A stretch of DNA of 64,000 nucleotides, taken from NCBI GenBank assembly GCA_034430425.1, contig DAOUEK010000043.1:1-64000 (forward strand), read 5' to 3'. The translations under genes and the position numbers were made by a program. This DNA comes from WVZH01 sp034430425. Lineage in GTDB: Bacteria > Chloroflexota > Anaerolineae > Anaerolineales > E44-bin32. Positions 44,273 to 52,299 of this stretch are shown piece by piece (the first letter of the stretch is position 1; every line of letters begins with the position of its first letter). The notes under the pieces were generated by a model, which saw nothing but the letters and a program-made list of their open reading frames with translations, had not been told where the DNA came from and made no database searches.

Positions 44273-45049
44273 ATGCGAATTACACGTTTTCGTCAAACCC
44301 CCACGTCACCCATTCTTTGGGGTTGGGTCGCCGATGAGCGCATCGGCATTCTCGACGGATCACCGTTTGAAGAATTCCGCCGCGAGGAAGCCACGCTCTC
44401 GCTTGACTCTGTACACATGCTGCCGCCGGTATCTCCCGGGAAAATCGTCTGCGTCGGACGTAACTACGTCGCACATGCGGAAGAACATGATGCCGAAGTG
44501 CCCGACCTGCCCTTACTTTTTCTCAAACCGGCCACGACGGTCATCGGGCCTGGAGAGACGATCGTTCTCCCACCGCAATCGAAACAAATCGAACACGAAG
44601 CAGAGCTCGCCGTCATTATCGCACAGCAAGGCCGCTGGATCCGCGCAGAAGATACCGGTGATTACATCCTTGGCTATACCGCAGCCAATGATGTGACCGC
44701 TCGCGACCTGCAGCAGCGTGATGGACAATGGACGCGCAGCAAGGGTTTCGATAGCTTCTGCCCTCTTGGACCCTGGATCGAAACCGAACTCGATCCTTCA
44801 GATGTATTGATCACTTGTTCAGTGAACGGACAGATGCGCCAAATGGCTTCCACGCGCGACATGGTATTCACTGTTCCTCAACTCATCACCTTCGTCTCCT
44901 CGATCATGACGCTCATGCCCGGCGACTTGATTCTTACGGGAACCCCCGCCGGGGTTGGTATACTAACCGACGGCGACGAGGTCACCGTTGATATCGAGGG
45001 AATCGGCACCCTGCGGAATCCAGTCCGCAGCCGGTCGAGAGACGAATAA
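44273..45049 (+). CDS. Fumarylacetoacetate hydrolase (FAH) family protein
   Basis: The 258-residue protein has the FAH core: KIVCVGRNYVAHAEEH, LLFLKPATTVIGPGE, IEHEAELAVII (metal-binding glutamates), GYTAANDVTARDLQ, KGFDSFCPLGPW and LTGTPAGVGIL. Members hydrolyse or decarboxylate beta-keto acids, such as acylpyruvates or oxaloacetate. ATG 44273 is used; an in-frame extension to 44147 adds 42 residues unlike the family. It is followed after 28 nt by dcd. Confidence 0.9.
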   Translation: MRITRFRQTPTSPILWGWVADERIGILDGSPFEEFRREEATLSLDSVHMLPPVSPGKIVCVGRNYVAHAEEHDAEVPDLPLLFLKPATTVIGPGETIVLPPQSKQIEHEAELAVIIAQQGRWIRAEDTGDYILGYTAANDVTARDLQQRDGQWTRSKGFDSFCPLGPWIETELDPSDVLITCSVNGQMRQMASTRDMVFTVPQLITFVSSIMTLMPGDLILTGTPAGVGILTDGDEVTVDIEGIGTLRNPVRSRSRDE

Positions 45050-45077
45050 TAATCAACCTGCATAGAGGAGGCGTTAC

Positions 45078-45632
45078 ATGGGGCTCAAACCCGACCATTG
45101 GATTACGAAAATGGCACAAGAACATAAAATGATCGATCCTTTTGCCGCGGAGCAAGTACGCGACAATGTCATCTCGTATGGTGTCTCTTCATACGGATAC
45201 GACATTCGCGTGGCAAACGAGTTTAAAATTTTCACCAACGTGTACTCCGCCATCGTCGATCCAAAGCATTTCGACAAGGCATCCATGGTCGACCTCAAAG
45301 CAGATGTCTGCGTCATTCCACCCAACTCCTTCGCCCTGGCGCGAACCGTTGAGTACTTCCGCATCCCGCGAAGCGTACTTACCATTTGTGTGGGCAAGTC
45401 GACCTACGCCCGCTGCGGAATCATCGTGAACGTGACGCCCTTCGAGCCCGAGTGGGAGGGATTTGTCACCCTGGAGATTTCCAACACCACCCCGCTGCCG
45501 GCGAAGATCTACGCCAACGAAGGCATCGCCCAGGTGCTCTTCTTCGAAGCCGACGAAGAATGTCGGCAATCCTATGCGGATAAAAAGGGGAAGTATCAAA
45601 AACAGAAGAAAATCGTGCTGCCCAGAATGTAG
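45078..45632 (+). CDS. dcd: dCTP deaminase
   Basis: The 184-residue enzyme converts dCTP to dUTP for thymidylate synthesis. Motifs include YGYDIRVANEF, PPNSFALARTVEYF, the active-site segment GKSTYARCGI and EPEWEGFVTLEISNTTPLPAKIYANEGIAQVLFF. AGGAGG lies 6 nt upstream of the start. The C-terminal tail is basic. It may be transcribed together with the FAH gene. Confidence 0.95.
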   Translation: MGLKPDHWITKMAQEHKMIDPFAAEQVRDNVISYGVSSYGYDIRVANEFKIFTNVYSAIVDPKHFDKASMVDLKADVCVIPPNSFALARTVEYFRIPRSVLTICVGKSTYARCGIIVNVTPFEPEWEGFVTLEISNTTPLPAKIYANEGIAQVLFFEADEECRQSYADKKGKYQKQKKIVLPRM

Positions 45633-45754
45633 GCCAAAGATAACGATTTCGATACTGACGGAATGCGGTTATCGAATAAAAGAGTAAAGTGTTGTGCCAA
45701 TCATCAATTCGCAGTTGGATGATTAAAAACAACACCCAATCCATAAAAACGCCG

Positions 45755-45784
45755 TGTAGGGGCGGTTCGCAAACCGCCCTTACA
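45755..45784. repeat. REP-like palindrome
   Basis: TGTAGGGGCGGTT-CGC-AAACCGCCCTTACA is an almost perfect inverted repeat of about 30 bp. It shares its GTAGGGG/CCCTAC edges with the repeat at 21957-22061 and looks like a dispersed intergenic palindrome. The plus strand continues TTTTT, so it could also act as the dcd terminator. Confidence 0.6.
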
Positions 45785-45916
45785 TTTTTGTCAACCAAGG
45801 TGAACCATCGCTTCCAAATATTGAATAGCAGACGTTACGGAGAACCCGGTGGATCACCAATAATGGAGGAGCTGTCCTGACAGAGCAGCCCTTCGTTTAT
45901 AGATCGAGCTGTCTTC

Positions 45917-47041
45917 CTAGATCTGGAACTCTCCGGACTGGTAAAACAATTCGCCATCGACCAGAATCTGGCCACCATCGCGCATATCGCAGATCATATC
46001 CCAATGGATGGCACTCTCGTTGCTCGATCCCGTCTCCGGATAACCCGCGCCGAGCGCCATATGGATCGTGCCACCGATCTTTTCATCGAAGAGGATGTTC
46101 TTGATAAAGCGATCGATGCGTTTATTGGTTCCCACGGCGAATTCGCCGACATATTTCGCGCCGGCGTCGATCTCCAACATGCTGAGAAGATAATCCTCGT
46201 TTTTCGCGGCGCTGGCCTTTACCACTTTGCCGGACTCAAATTGCAGCTCGACCCCGGCAACCTCACGGCTGCCGAAAATCGCCGGATAACTGAAGTGGAT
46301 CCAGCCATTAACCGAATCCTCCACCGGTCCGGTGAAAATCTCCCCGCTGGGCATGTTGTGTGTACCATCGGAGTTGATAAACTTGCGACCTTCGATCGAA
46401 AGCGTGAGATCCACATTCGGTCCGCGCACTTCTATGTGCTTTTTGCCGATTAACCAATCCACCAGATGCTGCTGCTCATCATGCACGGCATTCCAGGCCG
46501 CTACGGGGTCATCCTGATCGGCGAATGTGGTGCCGTAAACGAAATCCTCGAATTCCCCAAGACTCATATCTGCATCCTGGGCATATGCTTCGGTCGGGAA
46601 AAGAGTGATCACCCAACGCATATCGCCGGTTGCCGAGCGCTGCATGAAGGTTTTGGAAAGCTCGCTATGCGCTTTCGCACGCAAGCTTTGTCTCGCCGGT
46701 TCGACGTTGCTGAGCACGCGCGTGTTCATCGAACTATGAACGTTGATCATCACATCGAACTCCGAGCGAACGATTTTCTCAAAGCGGTGCTCGTTCTGGA
46801 CCTGATCATCGTTGCCTTCGGTGAAAAGGATGTAGTCCAGACCCTCGAGCTCAACACGCGAACGCAGCAACCCGAGCATCACATAGGGATAACCACCCGC
46901 GCGGATGGTTTCACGGTAGATTTCCTTAACCAGCGGGAAACCCGCCGGTTGGGTGTAAATCGCCACTTCATCTTTCGGCTGCACCCTGGTCGAATAATGA
47001 ACCAACGTTTTCGCAAGACTAGCCACACGTGAATCTGCCAT
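45917..47041 (-). CDS. M29-family (AmpS/PepS) aminopeptidase
   Basis: The 374-residue cytoplasmic enzyme has family blocks: IYTQPAGFPLVKEIYRETIRAGG, LTLSIEGRKFINSDGTHNMPSGEIFTGPVEDSVNGWI, GVELQFESGKVVKASA, GEFAVGTNKRI and ALGAGYPETGSSNESAIHWDMICDM. These contain the Glu, His and Asp residues that bind two metals. It removes N-terminal amino acids from peptides. No operon partner. Confidence 0.92.
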   Translation of the reverse strand: MADSRVASLAKTLVHYSTRVQPKDEVAIYTQPAGFPLVKEIYRETIRAGGYPYVMLGLLRSRVELEGLDYILFTEGNDDQVQNEHRFEKIVRSEFDVMINVHSSMNTRVLSNVEPARQSLRAKAHSELSKTFMQRSATGDMRWVITLFPTEAYAQDADMSLGEFEDFVYGTTFADQDDPVAAWNAVHDEQQHLVDWLIGKKHIEVRGPNVDLTLSIEGRKFINSDGTHNMPSGEIFTGPVEDSVNGWIHFSYPAIFGSREVAGVELQFESGKVVKASAAKNEDYLLSMLEIDAGAKYVGEFAVGTNKRIDRFIKNILFDEKIGGTIHMALGAGYPETGSSNESAIHWDMICDMRDGGQILVDGELFYQSGEFQI

Positions 47042-47171
47042 GGGTCACATCCAGTTCTGATGTATTTGTCTCGATTATATCAACGGGATCAAAATGGAAA
47101 CCACACCTATTGTGCCAATCTGTTCAAGAGAAGCTTGATGCTACCCGATATCCGCGATCGAAGTTCACAGC

Positions 47172-48719
47172 CTAATGCCAAGCCCCTTTCAATGTACAGC
47201 CAGCATCAAATTCAAGCGCCAGAACGTAATCCGCAGTTGCCGCGTTTCCCCAGTGAAAATTGAGTGTGATGATGACCACCTGGCCCTCGGGGATGGTCTT
47301 GTTTGCACTCGCGGACATTTCGAGAATACTGCCGCCTTGCAGGTCGTCCAATCCGATCTCCCCCTGCCAGAGAATTTCTTCTCCCAGACGAATGTGCTGC
47401 AAGACCCCTTTCACGGCGACATCCCAGCTCAACTCCCGCACACCCTCGAGACTCACACGCTGGCCCCTTTGATTATCGATTATCCACTCAGTATCGTTGC
47501 CCCGCTCGCCCAGGAATTGAAGCCGGATCCCCGGGCAGGCATCGGAAGTGACCGATGCTGGCGTGGGAGAAGCAGCGCTGATCAGCACCCGCTCCGTTTC
47601 ATCCGCCATTTGCTCAGTTTCGCCCGCACTTCCTGCAGAATCCTGCGTTGCCGTGACCATCGCTGACCCCCCTACACCGAACACAGAATCCCGGAGCAAA
47701 AGGATCACTACAGCACCTGCGAACAACACCAGGGTAACCGGAACGATCCAAAGCGAACTTCTTTGCGGCGAATCCGGCGGCGAGGCGGACGACGGAGCCG
47801 CCTGTACAGCACTGGCACTCGTCTGGCCGACAACGTCTAGCGCCAATCTAACTTGCGGAGATGTCTCTGGAGGCAATCGAAATTGCGGAAGCAGCTTTCC
47901 ATCCAGGGCGGCCAGGTAGGCTTCCTGCATGGCGCGGATGCTTGGAAAACGGTCTTCGCGTCGCTTTGCCAGGGTTTTAAGGATCACCCGTTCCTGGTCT
48001 GGCGGGATTTGTTGATTGAAGCGTCTTGGGCGGGGAACCGATTCATTGATGTGCGCCAACACTGTCGCCATTGGTTTATCGGATTCGAACGGCAGTCGTC
48101 CGGTGGCCATCTGATAGAGCACCACTCCCAACGAATATTGATCCGATCGGGCATCGATTTTCTCCCCACGGCCTTGTTCGGGGGAGATATAAGACGGTGT
48201 GCCCATGAGCAGCGACCCCGTTAGTGTGTCTGAACCTTCCACCTGGCGCGCCAGGCCGAAGTCGGTCAGCAAGGCGTTGCCTTTCTCATCGATCATCACA
48301 TTGGAGGGCTTGATATCGCGGTGGATGATGCCTTTATCGTGTGCCAGCGCCAGCGCATCACAGATTTGCTGCACCCAGCGCTTGGATTCTCCCCTGGAGA
48401 TGTTGCCCTGTACCAGGCGATCCTGCAGTGTCTCCCCGCGGACAAAGGGCATGACGAGGTAGATGTATCCTTCGGTCTGACCGTAATCGATAACAGGGAT
48501 GATAGAGGGATGTGTAAGATGCTGTTTGACCAACTGCGCTTCCCGGCGAAAGCGCCTCAAAAAAACGCGATCGGCACTCATCGTTGGTGACATCACTTTA
48601 AGCGCCGCTTCACGCATGTTGCGTGTATCAACGGCACGGTATACCGTCGCCATACCACCCTGGCCGACGCGCTCACGCAGATGGTAATGATCGAGCATTT
48701 TCCCAACCAGCACACTCAT
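47172..48719 (-). CDS. Transmembrane Ser/Thr protein kinase with extracytoplasmic sensor domain
   Basis: The 515-residue protein has a complete Hanks-type kinase domain: glycine loop GQGGMATVY, Lys41 in AALKVM, catalytic HRDIKPSN (Asp135), DFG (Asp153) and SPEQ. A single membrane helix follows (LWIVPVTLVLFAGAVVILLL). The outer domain of about 110 residues begins with a Cys and ends YVLALEFDAGCTL. It shares this domain plan with the kinase at 50046-51896: Cys, W-x-I-x-N, ELSW, I-x-x-G, and a final GC. No PASTA repeats are present. The ligand is unknown. Confidence 0.92.
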   Translation of the reverse strand: MSVLVGKMLDHYHLRERVGQGGMATVYRAVDTRNMREAALKVMSPTMSADRVFLRRFRREAQLVKQHLTHPSIIPVIDYGQTEGYIYLVMPFVRGETLQDRLVQGNISRGESKRWVQQICDALALAHDKGIIHRDIKPSNVMIDEKGNALLTDFGLARQVEGSDTLTGSLLMGTPSYISPEQGRGEKIDARSDQYSLGVVLYQMATGRLPFESDKPMATVLAHINESVPRPRRFNQQIPPDQERVILKTLAKRREDRFPSIRAMQEAYLAALDGKLLPQFRLPPETSPQVRLALDVVGQTSASAVQAAPSSASPPDSPQRSSLWIVPVTLVLFAGAVVILLLRDSVFGVGGSAMVTATQDSAGSAGETEQMADETERVLISAASPTPASVTSDACPGIRLQFLGERGNDTEWIIDNQRGQRVSLEGVRELSWDVAVKGVLQHIRLGEEILWQGEIGLDDLQGGSILEMSASANKTIPEGQVVIITLNFHWGNAATADYVLALEFDAGCTLKGAWH

Positions 48720-48880
48720 CTCCCTACCTCTACACTGGAGTTCGATTCAAGCACCATCCAAGTGTTTACACTACGAGCACATTTGTGTCAAGCGCCAGCA
48801 TGATCCAGCCCTTGAGGGCGAAAAAGGAGCGGTGTATGATGAAACGGTTTCAACGCAGGCACACCCCAACAGGAGGCTCG

Positions 48881-49588
48881 ATGAAACCCGCTGTACGCGC
48901 AGAATTCCTCGCCGGAATGCGAGCGCAAATCCCTATCCTTCTTGGCGTGTTACCCTTCGGTTTGATCTTCGGCGCCGTGGCGCGATCCGCCGGCATCCCC
49001 CCATTGGAAACGCAGGCGTTATCATTGTTCGTATTCGCCGGCAGCGCACAATTCATCACCGCCGTATTGGCTGCAGAGAGCACGCCGGCATTCATCATCG
49101 TGCTTACCATCCTGGTGGTCAATTTGCGCCACGCGCTTTACAGCGCCAGCATTTCACCATACACACAGCATTTACCCAGCCGATGGAAAGCTATCCTGGC
49201 ATGGCTGCTCACGGACGAAGCTTTCGTGGTTGCCTCGCTACGCTATCGGGACAAGAACAGCGCCCAGGCTCACTGGTTTACCCTCGGAACCGGATTGATC
49301 CTCTGGGCAGCCTGGCAGGTGAGTACAGCCGCGGGGATCGCACTCGGCCAGGTGATTCCGGAAAACAGTCTGCTGGATTTCGCCCTGCCGCTGACGTTCA
49401 TCACGCTTCTCATACCGCTGCTCATCGACCGTCCAACCTGGATCGCGGCCATTGTCTCCGGATTGTCTGCAGTGATCCTTTCGGGGCTACCCTACAAACT
49501 ATGGATTCTGATTGCCGCCATCCTCGGCGTCGCTGCAGGTATCTTCGCCGAACTGCGATTGACACCAGCCGAGGAGCCTTCCCGATGA
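48881..49588 (+). CDS. azlC: AzlC-family branched-chain amino acid exporter subunit
   Basis: The 235-residue protein has the AzlC pattern: ILLGVLPFGLIFGAVARSAG, LFVFAGSAQFITAVL, VVNLRHALYSASISPY and LLTDEAFVVA, with about six helices. It works with the small AzlD subunit encoded next. AGGAGG lies 4 nt before ATG 48881; longer in-frame starts have no such site and no homologous sequence. The azlD start overlaps its stop (ATGA). Confidence 0.92.
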   Translation: MKPAVRAEFLAGMRAQIPILLGVLPFGLIFGAVARSAGIPPLETQALSLFVFAGSAQFITAVLAAESTPAFIIVLTILVVNLRHALYSASISPYTQHLPSRWKAILAWLLTDEAFVVASLRYRDKNSAQAHWFTLGTGLILWAAWQVSTAAGIALGQVIPENSLLDFALPLTFITLLIPLLIDRPTWIAAIVSGLSAVILSGLPYKLWILIAAILGVAAGIFAELRLTPAEEPSR

Positions 49589-49914
49589 AACCCGTTGGCA
49601 CGCTTTACCTGTGGACAATCATCCTCGGCGGCATGCTGGTCACCTACACCACACGGCTTTCCTTCATCCTGTTGATTCCGCAGGAGCGAGTGCCGGATAT
49701 GATCAAGAGAGCCTTGCGCTACGTGCCACCCGCGGTGCTGGCGACCTTGATCCTCCCGGATTTGTTGTTTACCGATGGCAGCATACAACTAGACATCCAA
49801 AACCTTCGCCTGTTCGCCGGCCTGCTGGCAGCTTTCATATCCTGGCGCACGAAGAACACCTGGCTAACGATCGGCGTCGGCATGGGGGCATTATGGTTGC
49901 TTTCCACGATCTGA
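49585..49914 (+). CDS. azlD: AzlD-family branched-chain amino acid exporter subunit
   Basis: The 109-residue protein has three to four helices and the AzlD segment GMLVTYTTRLSFILL, then IKRALRYVPPAVLATLILPDLL and FAGLLAAFISWRTKNTWLTIGVGMGALWLL. GAGGAG precedes ATG 49585. It overlaps azlC by 4 nt, as usual for this pair. Confidence 0.92.
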   Translation: MKPVGTLYLWTIILGGMLVTYTTRLSFILLIPQERVPDMIKRALRYVPPAVLATLILPDLLFTDGSIQLDIQNLRLFAGLLAAFISWRTKNTWLTIGVGMGALWLLSTI

Positions 49915-50045
49915 AATTCAGGACAAAGTGGTGTTTTTTCGCACTCAAGAGCATATAACGAAGAGTATTGTCAGATTCGGGACATTGCCTGCTACTGCAA
50001 TGGACTGACACGTAGCACATGTTTCCAGGTCAATTCACGTTGGTT

Positions 50046-51896
50046 TTATGGCACTGTACAACCGTTGTTCGTCTCCACAGTGAGCGAGTAGGGACTGGCC
50101 GCAGCTGTATCTACAAAATTGAATTCTATGACAATAAAATCACGTGCGGCAACGTTGACCGAGATTCCGCCTTTGGATGTAGGCGAAGAGGTATCACCAC
50201 TACTGTAAAGATTACCACCCACTTTAATGTTTTTCATTTCGTTAACATCACCCGGCCAGGATAGTTCGACAAAGGTTACCGCAACCGACACCCCGTTGTA
50301 ATTATTAAAAGTCCAGGCGACCTTTTTATTGACAACTGATTCTCCACTCAAGCTGAGACTGGAACAAACATCCTGCGTCGCAGTTCGAGTGTTTGTTGCT
50401 GGTATAGGCACCGTCGGGGTACTCGTCGACGTTGCCGTTAACGTCAACGTCGTGGTGGGTGTTGGCGTGTCCGTTGGCGCTGGCATGAGCGTAGTTGTAG
50501 GCGTCGAACCCGGAAACGGGGTCGAGAATGAGGTTTGAGTTCTCGTCGCCGTGGAACTGGACTCTATAGACCCTCCGCCGGAAGACGAGGTCAGCGTTGC
50601 GGATGCAGTCAGATCGGCAGTTTCTGCAAGCGCGGCTTCCGTAGCTGATTCTGTTCCCACTGCTTCATCTCCCGCCTCCGGAGTACCGCTGAACTGCGCC
50701 GTCAGGGTGGCATCCAATAAGGCGCGGATTTCCTCTTCCGAGATCCCTCCGCCTTCAAGGGCCACTATCTCCGTGGCGAAGGCGTTTAACGTTCCCTGCA
50801 CGTCAATCGTCTCTACAGCCGCGACTGCCACGCCTTCGTCACCACCGAATAGATTCGGGAAGAGTGTGTTCGTGACAAAAATCGAAAGCGGGCAGAGGAG
50901 CAGGGCCAGCAAGGCAAGCACAAGCGCAGATCGTCGTCGATACCACGGTTTCTGATCCTCCTCGTGTCCAACGGGAGTAGGCGACTTCTCGCCTACCCGA
51001 ACGGTGGCTTCAAGGGGAACGTGAAATGCCTCCGTGGGGATTTCATCGGTGATGCCGTTTCGAATCCGGCTGACCGCTTCCCGGATGGCTTGATGAAAGG
51101 CCTGATTGAACTCGCTGATGGTTGGGTAGCGCTTGCGTGGATCCTTGGAAAGCGCCTTGATCAACACGCGTTCGATGGGCTCTGGGAGATTGGGGTTAAT
51201 GTAACGCGGCCTGGGCAATGGTTCCGTGGCATGCTTCAATGCAAGGGCGATGGGCGTTTCGGCATCATACGGTAGATAACCGGTGCTCATGCGAAAGAGC
51301 ACCACACCGAGTGCATATTGATCCGAAAGCGGTGATACTTCTCCTTCCTGGAGTTGTTCCGGTGCCATGTATGCTGGTGTGCCGATAACTGCTGATCCAG
51401 TCAAACTCATCGAGGCGTCGTCTACATGAGCGAATCCAAAGTCCGAAAGATAGCTATTCCCCTCTGCATCGAACAAAATATTCGAAGGTTTAATATCCCG
51501 ATGGATCACACCGTGATCATGCGCGTACTGGAGCGCCGAGCAAATTTGATCGATAACCTGCATGGCCTCTTGCACGTTCATCGGTTTTTTCTGAATACGG
51601 TGATGCAAACCGCCGTACTTCATGAATGGCATCACGATGAACATCAAGCCATCGCATTCGCCGTAATCGACGACGGGAATGATATGAGGATGATCGAGCT
51701 GGCTGAGGACATTGGCTTCACGAATAAAACGCGTCTTGAACTTCTCGTCCAGGTTCAAATGGGGAGCGAGGATTTTTATCGCGACCGTGCGCTCGTTGAC
51801 AAGATCGTACGCCTTGTAGACGTTCGACATGCCACCGCTGCCAGCTTTTTCGATCAGATGGTAGTTCCCAAAGCTTCTACCTTCTAACTCCGGCAT
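50046..51896 (-). CDS. Transmembrane Ser/Thr protein kinase with extracytoplasmic sensor domain
   Basis: The 616-residue protein has a kinase domain with glycine loop GSGGMSNVY, Lys41 in VAIKIL, HRDIKPSN, DFG and APEQ. A membrane helix (ALVLALLALLLCPLSIFVTN) follows, then a long low-complexity Thr/Ser/Pro linker. The final domain of about 100 residues (CSSLSLSG, WTFNNYNGVSV, ELSWPGDV, IKVGGNLY, FIVIEFNF, NNGCTVP) is the counterpart of the outer domain in the kinase at 47172-48719. No adjacent phosphatase or substrate gene is seen. Confidence 0.92.
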   Translation of the reverse strand: MPELEGRSFGNYHLIEKAGSGGMSNVYKAYDLVNERTVAIKILAPHLNLDEKFKTRFIREANVLSQLDHPHIIPVVDYGECDGLMFIVMPFMKYGGLHHRIQKKPMNVQEAMQVIDQICSALQYAHDHGVIHRDIKPSNILFDAEGNSYLSDFGFAHVDDASMSLTGSAVIGTPAYMAPEQLQEGEVSPLSDQYALGVVLFRMSTGYLPYDAETPIALALKHATEPLPRPRYINPNLPEPIERVLIKALSKDPRKRYPTISEFNQAFHQAIREAVSRIRNGITDEIPTEAFHVPLEATVRVGEKSPTPVGHEEDQKPWYRRRSALVLALLALLLCPLSIFVTNTLFPNLFGGDEGVAVAAVETIDVQGTLNAFATEIVALEGGGISEEEIRALLDATLTAQFSGTPEAGDEAVGTESATEAALAETADLTASATLTSSSGGGSIESSSTATRTQTSFSTPFPGSTPTTTLMPAPTDTPTPTTTLTLTATSTSTPTVPIPATNTRTATQDVCSSLSLSGESVVNKKVAWTFNNYNGVSVAVTFVELSWPGDVNEMKNIKVGGNLYSSGDTSSPTSKGGISVNVAARDFIVIEFNFVDTAAASPYSLTVETNNGCTVP

Positions 51897-51914
51897 AGCA
51901 AAAACCCATCCACA

Positions 51915-52085
51915 CTAGATCAACCCAGGATGCGCGACACCCCGGATAATTAAGATCACCCCAACGACAAATTGTAGACCGGCATTCGAGAGGCGAATCT
52001 GGCCAATCAACCTCCCCTGGCGTTCTACATACCATCCACTGAGGACAAAGAGGCGATATTCGGCAAGATTATGCCAGATATCCGA
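51915..52085 (-). CDS. Possible small membrane protein without standard start
   Basis: A 56-codon open frame after TGA 52088-52086 reads AEYRLFVLSGWYVERQGRL and IRLSNAGLQFVVGVILIIRG, ending 18 nt before the kinase start. The sequence has a protein-like pattern with a C-terminal membrane helix, but no ATG, GTG or good TTG start. It could be a remnant, a gene with a rare start, or chance. The GGCAAGATTATGCC at its 5' end resembles the repeat unit found near 444-2822. Confidence 0.3.
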   Translation of the reverse strand, partial: SDIWHNLAEYRLFVLSGWYVERQGRLIGQIRLSNAGLQFVVGVILIIRGVAHPGLI

Positions 52086-52299
52086 TCACTCTTGCCCAAC
52101 CGTCACATTACTCGCCGATAGATTCCCATAATGAAGAATATTACAGAGAACTACCAATTTGTGGATGGGAATGTGGCACCATATCTTAGCACACAAAAAT
52201 CGGGTGATTCAATCGAAATAGGTTGACCACCTCACGAACGGAACAACCGAAATAATACCAACTCCCGATATTGTTATCGCACAAACCGGCTGGAATCGA
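52086..52299. other. Intergenic remainder before the TGS-uridine kinase gene
   Basis: This completes the gap from 51897 to 52299. It is AT-rich, and nothing beyond the repeat-like GGCAAGATTATGCC at 52062-52075 just before it is recognisable. On the minus strand TAAGAT near 52185 could be a -10 box for the kinase transcript. Confidence 0.3.

Noticed and set aside
48832..49880. 360-aa plus-strand ORF overlapping azlC
   Set aside because: Only its last 109 codons (from ATG 49585) are azlD; the rest is an out-of-frame reading of azlC.
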